Source: an uncultured Peptococcaceae bacterium (GTDB lineage Bacteria; Bacillota; Peptococcia; Peptococcales; Peptococcaceae). Taken from it: 64,000 bases of DNA. The DNA lies in NCBI GenBank assembly GCA_900552455.1, contig URZX01000005.1, forward strand, positions 36,912 through 100,911. The letters run 5' to 3'. The translations under genes were made by a program, and so were the position numbers. This document shows, in pieces, positions 59,402-64,000 of this stretch (positions are counted from its first letter, which is position 1; every line of letters starts with the position of its first letter). The notes below the pieces were generated by a model. That model saw nothing but the letters and a program-made list of their open reading frames with translations, did no database searches and was not told where the DNA came from.

Positions 59402-59491
59402 ACCCGGTACTCACGTCTGAATACCGGGTGATTTATAACACCGAGGGGATAGTGTTATAAGAAGGAGATTTTTGGTCATCATGAGATGACC
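59402..59491 (+). other. Three consecutive hairpins of unknown role
   Basis: ACCCGGTA/TACCGGGT (59402-59429), TTATAACAC/GTGTTATAA (59433-59460) and GGTCATC/GATGACC (59474-59491) are perfect short stems in 90 bases. They lie beyond a strong terminator and ~130 bases before the next promoter. A 13-codon frame at 59486 is too short to support. They could be a small structured RNA. Confidence 0.4.
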
Positions 59492-59593
59492 TATATGAAA
59501 AGGAATTTACAATACAGATTATAAGCGGACTTCTTTAAATTAACCTTAAATCGCTGAAGAATTTTTTAAGTTTGTGCCCGCCACAGGAGAACA

Positions 59594-59623
59594 TTGACGA
59601 CCACCGCCTGCGCGGGCTACAAT
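59594..59623 (+). promoter_or_regulatory. Promoter of the thioesterase operon
   Basis: TTGACG (59594-59599) and TACAAT (59618-59623) are 18 bases apart, giving a start near 59630. Confidence 0.75.
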
Positions 59624-59651
59624 ATTATTACCACAAGAAAGGAGCCGAGCG

Positions 59652-60074
59652 ATGACTTATCAACACAAGGTACAATATTACGAAACCGATCGCATGGGTA
59701 TTACCCATCATTCCAACTATATCCGCTTCATGGAAGAAGCGCGCACAGAATGGATGGAGAGCATGGGCATGGGCTACGATGAATTTGAAAGTCTGGGCCT
59801 GACCTCGCCGATGCTTTCCGTTTCCTGCAATTATAAAAAACCGACAACTTACGGCGACCACATCGACATCGCCATCTACATTCAGGATTGCGCCCATCTC
59901 AAGATCCGCGTCGCCTACGTCATGACCTGCCGCGGCGAGGTCGTCTGCACCGGCGAGAGCAGCCACTGCATCATGGACGCGAACGGGCGGCCAGTGAGCC
60001 TGAAAAAAAGCTACCCCGAACTCTATGCCAACTATGAAGCCTATCACCAGAACCAGGGCGACTATAAACTCTAA
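59652..60074 (+). CDS. Acyl-CoA thioesterase (YbgC/4HBT family)
   Basis: 140 residues, hotdog fold. The active-site motif YYETDRMGITHHSNYIRF holds the catalytic Asp, and FMEEARTEWMESMG is the helix that packs below. It hydrolyses acyl-CoA thioesters in the cytoplasm. AAAGGAG lies 8 bases before the ATG. The gene is 11 bases upstream of the CpXC gene, likely co-transcribed. Confidence 0.93.
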   Translation: MTYQHKVQYYETDRMGITHHSNYIRFMEEARTEWMESMGMGYDEFESLGLTSPMLSVSCNYKKPTTYGDHIDIAIYIQDCAHLKIRVAYVMTCRGEVVCTGESSHCIMDANGRPVSLKKSYPELYANYEAYHQNQGDYKL

Positions 60075-60085
60075 GGAGGACAACC

Positions 60086-60787
60086 ATGACCGTCAAGCAC
60101 AGCCAATCCATCACCTGTCTGAGCTGCAAAAAAGCCAGCGATTTTGATTTTTACGGCAGCATCAACACCATGCTCGATCCAACACTCAAGCAGCGCGTGA
60201 AGAATTTTGATATTTTCAAATTCATCTGTCCCCATTGCGGAAGCGAGCAGTTTGTCGCCTACAGTTTCCTTTATCACCAAATGGAAGACAAGCTCATGAT
60301 CTATTGCTGCCAGGACGAAGAAGAGATCGCCAAAGTGCGTGAGCTCTATGCAGGCGATTTCACCACCGCCGTCGACGAAAAAGGACGCGAGCGCGCCATC
60401 GACACCAGCGGCTATCGTCGACGCATCGTCATCGGTGCCGACAATCTCGTGGAAAAGATCCGCATCTTCGACGCCGGACTCGACGACCGACTCATCGAGA
60501 TCTACAAGATCATGCTCTACGGCCAGATGCAGCCACAGCTCGCAGAAATGCCCGGCGGTGATGACGTCGACGCCGTTTTTGTTGACGAGCAGCTTGACGG
60601 CTCCCTCGACCTTGTTTTTGTAGCGAATGGTCAGGCAGTCGGTGCCGTGCCGTTTTCCCAGGAAGTCTACGACATCATCGAAAAACAATACAGCGACGCC
60701 GTCAGCCAGCTCGCCGACGCAGAACCCGTCATCGACCAGGACTGGGCCTTCGATTTTCTCGCCAAAGTTGCGCAGCAGAATGCGTGA
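60086..60787 (+). CDS. CpXC-domain protein
   Basis: 233 residues. The N-terminal ~125 contain TCLSC and FICPHCGSEQFV, with IYCCQDE after them, matching the CpXC domain (PF14353), a predicted zinc-binding module. The C-terminal half is an unassigned alpha/beta region. The function is unknown. TAAGGAGG lies 7 bases before the ATG. Confidence 0.85.
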   Translation: MTVKHSQSITCLSCKKASDFDFYGSINTMLDPTLKQRVKNFDIFKFICPHCGSEQFVAYSFLYHQMEDKLMIYCCQDEEEIAKVRELYAGDFTTAVDEKGRERAIDTSGYRRRIVIGADNLVEKIRIFDAGLDDRLIEIYKIMLYGQMQPQLAEMPGGDDVDAVFVDEQLDGSLDLVFVANGQAVGAVPFSQEVYDIIEKQYSDAVSQLADAEPVIDQDWAFDFLAKVAQQNA

Positions 60788-60884
60788 GCGGCCAGCCTCT
60801 TGCAAAATCTTCGCGAGATGGTTAAACTTAACATGATGAGCAAATTTGTGCGCAATTTTGCGCACGACGAATGGAGGAAGCCTG

Positions 60885-61421
60885 ATGTTTCATCCGATCA
60901 AGCATTTTAAGACGATCAGCCGTCATCGCTGGCTGGTGATGCAGCATTGCGTCAAGGCGGGGATTCCGCTGCAGGGGTTGGTGCACGATCTTTCCAAATA
61001 CGGTCCGACGGAATTTATTCCTGGCGCGCGCTACTATCTCGGTGACAAAAGTCCGAATGTGGCGGAGCGTGAGAAAAAAGGAGCGTCGCTGGCCTGGATG
61101 CATCACAAGGGACGCAACAAGCATCATTTTGAGTACTGGATCGATTATCAGATCAAGATCCGCCGTCCTGGTCCGGTGCGGATGCCGGCGCGCTATCTCA
61201 TCGAAATGTTTTGTGACCGTGTAGCGGCGAGCAAGGTGTATCAGGGCGAAAATTACAGCCAGGAAAAACCGCTGGAATATCTCCGCAGCGGCCACGCAAA
61301 AACGCTCATGCATCCGGAGACGGCGCGCGTGCTCGAAGAATGGCTGGAGATGCTCGCAGAAAAAGGCGAGGACGCCACGTTTTCGCACATCCGCAGTTTG
61401 CACCGTCACGTTTATCGCTGA
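60885..61421 (+). CDS. DUF5662-like protein
   Basis: 178 residues from the ATG with TGGAGG upstream. HRWLVMQHCVKAGIPLQGL, HDLSKYGPTEFIPGARYYLG and LAWMHHKGRNKHHFEYWIDY make an HD-like pattern (HDLSKY, HHKGRNKHHFEYW) shared with DUF5662 proteins often located near phage or metabolic genes. Several invariant His and Asp residues suggest a metal-dependent hydrolase, but no substrate is known. Confidence 0.85.
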   Translation: MFHPIKHFKTISRHRWLVMQHCVKAGIPLQGLVHDLSKYGPTEFIPGARYYLGDKSPNVAEREKKGASLAWMHHKGRNKHHFEYWIDYQIKIRRPGPVRMPARYLIEMFCDRVAASKVYQGENYSQEKPLEYLRSGHAKTLMHPETARVLEEWLEMLAEKGEDATFSHIRSLHRHVYR

Positions 61422-61445
61422 TCCACGAAGAGAAAGGATATCTTC

Positions 61446-62354
61446 ATGCAACTGAAACATGCCGCGGGGAACACCTGGTATTTGGAAGACTGGCAGGTTA
61501 TCCCGCTTTATAAAACGTCTGAGCACACTTGCGTGCTCCTTGATTCTGGTCTGCGCACGCAGCGCGATCTTATTGAGCGTACGCTGGAGCGCAATGGGCT
61601 CACGCCGGTGGGCATTCTGGGCTCTCACGTGCATGGCGACCACAGCGCGAACCACCGTTATTTTCAGCAGAAATACCATATTCCTGTGGCGCTGTCTGCT
61701 GGTGAGGCGGGGATTGCTGTGAGCCCGCTGAATCTCAAGGCATATTATTTCTACATGCTCCATCCGCAGGCGCCGACGGCTGGCAGCGAAGAATCGGATC
61801 TTCTCGTTGAAGCAGATCGCATCATCATGCCTTCGGAGACGCGCGTTGAATTTTGTGGCGCGGAGTTTGAGATCATCCACACGCCGGGGCACACGCCAGA
61901 TCATATTTCGATCGTTACGCTGGATAATGTTTGCTATTTTGGCGACGCGATCCTGACGGGAAAATTCATCAGCGACGCGAAGCTGCCCTATTTCTTCAGC
62001 GTCAAGCCATCGATCGAGGCGATGGAAAAACTCGCTGAGACGCATTACGATTATTATCTGGCGGCGCATCGCGGACTTTACACCGACGCCAAACCGCTGG
62101 CTGAGGATTGTATTGCAGCGGTCAAGGCCTGCGCCAACCGCATTCTCGACACGGCGGATTGCGGGCTGACGCGCAGCGAGATCGTGATCGCGGCCTGTAC
62201 GATGATGAAAATGCTTTCGTCGAAGCCGAAGAAGGCGGCGTTTTACGAGCGCAACATCCATATCTATGTGGATTATCTTGTCGATTGTGGCGCGCTTGAG
62301 GTTGTTGTGCGTGATGGCGTGGAATATTATGTGAAAACCGGCAAACGGGCGTAA
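61446..62354 (+). CDS. MBL-fold metallo-hydrolase
   Basis: 302 residues. The MBL motif is SHVHGDHSANH, with the other metal ligands in IHTPGHTPDHISIV and FGDAIL, plus AAHRGLY. The overall form resembles glyoxalase II-like and similar cytoplasmic MBL hydrolases, but the N-terminal ~25 residues and C-terminal wing (~70 residues, VIAACTMMKMLSSKPKKA) are not those of glyoxalase II. Probably a thiolesterase or other hydrolase. GAAAGGAT precedes the ATG. It is followed by a bidirectional terminator. Confidence 0.88.
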   Translation: MQLKHAAGNTWYLEDWQVIPLYKTSEHTCVLLDSGLRTQRDLIERTLERNGLTPVGILGSHVHGDHSANHRYFQQKYHIPVALSAGEAGIAVSPLNLKAYYFYMLHPQAPTAGSEESDLLVEADRIIMPSETRVEFCGAEFEIIHTPGHTPDHISIVTLDNVCYFGDAILTGKFISDAKLPYFFSVKPSIEAMEKLAETHYDYYLAAHRGLYTDAKPLAEDCIAAVKACANRILDTADCGLTRSEIVIAACTMMKMLSSKPKKAAFYERNIHIYVDYLVDCGALEVVVRDGVEYYVKTGKRA

Positions 62355-62388
62355 AAAAATCCTGCAGAAATTTTTCTGCAGGATTTTT
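62351..62388. terminator. Bidirectional terminator between MBL gene and thiD
   Basis: The 14-base arms AAATCCTGCAGAAA and TTTCTGCAGGATTT are perfectly complementary, with five T on the plus side and seven T on the minus side. Confidence 0.9.
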
Positions 62389-62391
62389 GCG

Positions 62392-63219
62392 TTAATCTTG
62401 ATTTTCAACTGCGCGATAGGCCCAGTGGTTCGTTGGTCCGTGGCCGTGCCCGACGAGAATGCCATCGCTGATTGCGGCGGCGATGAAGGCTTTGGCGGTG
62501 GTGACGGCGTCTTTCACGCTCTTGCCCTTGGCGAGTTCGGCGGTGATGCAGGCGGAATAGGTGCAGCCGGTGCCGTGGGTGCGCACGGTGTCGATGCGCT
62601 CTGCGGAAAGCTGCACGACTTCACCATCCTCGGTGAGCAGGATGTCTTCGGCGTTAGCGGTTTCAAGACGATGGCCGCCTTTGATGACGACGTTTTTCAC
62701 GCCCATGGATTGGATTTTCTTCGCAGCAGTCAGAAGATCGTCGGCGTTCTGGATGGTCATGCCGCAGATGACTTCTGCTTCCGGCACGTTTGGTGTGAGC
62801 ACGGTGGCCAGCGGCAGGATCTCGCGCACGAGGGTGGCGGAGGCTTCATTTTCCATGAGCGCAGCGCCGCCTTTGGCGATCATCACTGGATCGACGACGA
62901 CGGGAATTTCCGGATGTTTTCGGAGCTCAGCGGCGACGGCGCGCATGATCTCTGCGTCAGGCAGCATGCCGGTTTTGAGGGCGCCGATCTCAAAATCGCT
63001 GAAGACGGAGCGCATCTGTTCGTTCACAAATTCCACCGGCACTTTGTGGATGCCCTGCACGCCGAGGGTGTTTTGCGCTGTCACAGCGACGATGACGGAG
63101 GTGCCGAAAACGCGGCGTTCCTGGAAGGTTTTCAGATCGGCCTGAATGCCGGCGCCGCCACCGCTGTCACTGCCTGCGATGGTGAGCGTCTGAGGGACAG
63201 GTTTTGCTTGATAAGTCAT
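62392..63219 (-). CDS. thiD: Hydroxymethylpyrimidine/phosphomethylpyrimidine kinase
   Basis: 275 residues, normal length. TIAGSDSGGGAGIQADLKTF is the N-terminal substrate-binding block, and HGTGCTYSACITAELAKGKS carries the ribokinase-like anion hole and catalytic region. It phosphorylates HMP twice to HMP-PP in thiamin pyrimidine salvage and synthesis. AAGGAGG lies 6 bases before the ATG. It is 12 bases after thiW and is controlled by the same TPP riboswitch. Confidence 0.97.
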   Translation of the reverse strand: MTYQAKPVPQTLTIAGSDSGGGAGIQADLKTFQERRVFGTSVIVAVTAQNTLGVQGIHKVPVEFVNEQMRSVFSDFEIGALKTGMLPDAEIMRAVAAELRKHPEIPVVVDPVMIAKGGAALMENEASATLVREILPLATVLTPNVPEAEVICGMTIQNADDLLTAAKKIQSMGVKNVVIKGGHRLETANAEDILLTEDGEVVQLSAERIDTVRTHGTGCTYSACITAELAKGKSVKDAVTTAKAFIAAAISDGILVGHGHGPTNHWAYRAVENQD

Positions 63220-63231
63220 TTGGAATCCTCC

Positions 63232-63729
63232 TTAGTTGTCTTTGAAACGGTCGAGCAGACCGCGCGCCTTGAAGGCTTTCAGAAGCAGCGCGCTGGCTGT
63301 TGCACCGACGAGGGTGGAGAGGAAGAAGCTTGGCACGTAGCCAAAGATCGCCACTTTTGTGCCGAGAAATGGCAGCGCCATCAGAGCAGCCAGCATGGCG
63401 CCGAGAATCCCGGTGCCGAACACTTCCCCGACAGCGGCAGCGGCGAGATTTGGAAAACGACGATAGACAAGCCCAGCCAACAGCGCGCCGACCATGCTGC
63501 CGGGAAATGCCATGATCGAACCGGTGCCGATGAGGTTGCGGATGATCGATGTGACAAATGCACAGCCGACGGCGTACCACGGTCCCAGCGTGACGGCTGT
63601 GAGCACGTTCATAAAATGTTGCACAGGCGCTGCTTTAGCAAGGCCGACAGGGATGATGATGAGCGCACCGCCGACGACGCTCAGAGCGATGAAAAGCCCG
63701 GCGAGCACGAGCTTTTTGGTGTTGTTCAT
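63232..63729 (-). CDS. thiW: Thiazole-related ECF transporter S component
   Basis: 165 residues with five to six membrane segments. LVLAGLFIALSVVGGALIIIP and AAPVQHFMNVLTAVTLGPWY match ThiW, the predicted thiazole-specific substrate-binding subunit of an ECF transporter. It needs a T/A module from elsewhere, since none is adjacent. The TPP riboswitch upstream and thiD downstream support a role in thiamin precursor uptake. The ATG at 63729 has GAAAGGAG upstream; a longer frame to 63798 runs into the riboswitch. Confidence 0.93.
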   Translation of the reverse strand: MNNTKKLVLAGLFIALSVVGGALIIIPVGLAKAAPVQHFMNVLTAVTLGPWYAVGCAFVTSIIRNLIGTGSIMAFPGSMVGALLAGLVYRRFPNLAAAAVGEVFGTGILGAMLAALMALPFLGTKVAIFGYVPSFFLSTLVGATASALLLKAFKARGLLDRFKDN

Positions 63730-63748
63730 GGTGAAATCTCCTTTCAAT

Positions 63749-63780
63749 AAAAAAACGCCTGTGAACAAATCACAGGCGTT
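63749..63780 (-). terminator. Expression-platform terminator of the TPP riboswitch
   Basis: AACGCCTGTGA and TCACAGGCGTT form a perfect 11-bp stem followed on the minus strand by seven T. It lies between the aptamer and thiW, so TPP binding probably promotes its formation. Confidence 0.88.
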
Positions 63781-63789
63781 CGATGTTGT

Positions 63790-63870
63790 TACAACCACTT
63801 CCCTACGCTGGTATGACCCAGATCAGGTTACGGAGTACAATCTCAGTCCGCATCACGGACGCCCCCAGTG
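63790..63870 (-). ncRNA. TPP riboswitch (THI element) aptamer
   Basis: On the minus strand, GGGGGCGTC and CTGAGA are followed by AACCTGATCTGGGT and ACCAGCGTAGGGAAGT, the conserved THI-box blocks in order. It controls thiW-thiD in response to thiamin pyrophosphate. Confidence 0.96.
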
Positions 63871-63882
63871 TTCTGTGCTTTT

Positions 63883-63888
63883 AGTATA
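63883..63888 (-). promoter_or_regulatory. -10 box of the thiW-thiD operon
   Basis: TATACT is readable on the minus strand, about 12 bases before the aptamer. A weak TGTAAA lies 17 bases upstream as -35. Confidence 0.55.
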
Positions 63889-63889
63889 G

Positions 63890-64000
63890 CATCGTTTGGA
63901 GATTTTTTACAGGTGAAATGATAAAAAAGTGAAAAGTCTCGTGCCTTGAACCGCCCCCTGTCAAGTAGATAGGGTAAATAACAAAAATATTGTTTCAAAC
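63890..64000. other. Right-edge non-coding region
   Basis: No gene is visible in the last ~110 bases. The stretch from 63948 (TGAACCGCCCCCTGTCAAGT) followed by TAGATAGGGTAAAT resembles insertion-sequence ends of the IS3 type by general appearance only. Confirmation needs the adjoining sequence. Confidence 0.25.

Overview
The window reads as chromosomal DNA of an anaerobic, Gram-positive-type member of the Bacillota (Clostridia-like), moderately GC-rich. The evidence is a tryptophan T-box leader, a TPP riboswitch, lipoteichoic-acid-synthase-type enzymes, tRNA(Met) cytidine acetate ligase (TmcAL), SLH-anchored surface proteins, ECF transporters and a hybrid cluster protein. No phage, CRISPR array, rRNA or tRNA gene was recognised. 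Genes are dense, on both strands, and often in overlapping operons closed by strong hairpin terminators.

Layout. 1-3.5 kb: 3' part of a beta-helix/SLH surface protein. 3.6-6.8 kb: adenine deaminase and an AlbA_2/ATPase-type regulator with phased repeats at its promoter. 6.9-9.9 kb: Crp/Fnr regulator divergent from a ferredoxin-hcp operon, with a shared palindrome. 10-18 kb: AraC regulator, complete ECF transporter (S, T, fused A-A), two half-size ABC exporter-type proteins and a DtxR-like regulator. 18.1-24.9 kb: ATC-hydrolase-like protein, second AraC regulator and a five-gene Opp/Nik-type importer. Together 10-25 kb looks like a metal or metallophore acquisition island. 25-27 kb: acyltransferase-like and membrane protein pair. 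27.2-29.5 kb: Trp T-box, trpB and a trpA-like gene whose active site is degraded. 29.6-30.8 kb: tmcAL. 31-33.9 kb: second SLH protein. 33.9-36.8 kb: comEC and comEA. 36.9-37.2 kb: a compact candidate type I toxin-antitoxin locus. 37.2-42.4 kb: LytTR two-component system divergent from a Bce-like ABC transporter, with four phased repeats between them. 42.5-43.6 kb: Fic protein. 43.7-48.2 kb: OmpR-type two-component system divergent from a lantibiotic-immunity-type ABC transporter. 48.3-52 kb: iron-sulfur flavoprotein, a palindromic repeat element, NUDIX hydrolase, DEAD-box-like helicase, MBL hydrolase and a small unknown gene. 52.4-59.3 kb: three tandem LTA-synthase-like paralogues separated by look-alike terminators. 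59.6-62.4 kb: thioesterase, CpXC protein, DUF5662-like protein and MBL hydrolase. 62.4-63.9 kb: TPP-riboswitch-controlled thiW-thiD.

Most notable: (1) the TrpA-like protein under Trp T-box control has lost the catalytic Glu and the phosphate-binding loops while its TrpB partner is intact, suggesting an indole-salvage enzyme with a regulatory pseudo-alpha subunit; (2) an unannotated 27-codon hydrophobic peptide has an opposing antisense promoter and overlapping terminators, the architecture of a type I toxin-antitoxin; (3) several regulators have well-formed candidate operators next to them, with spacings that match helical phasing or class II activation geometry.
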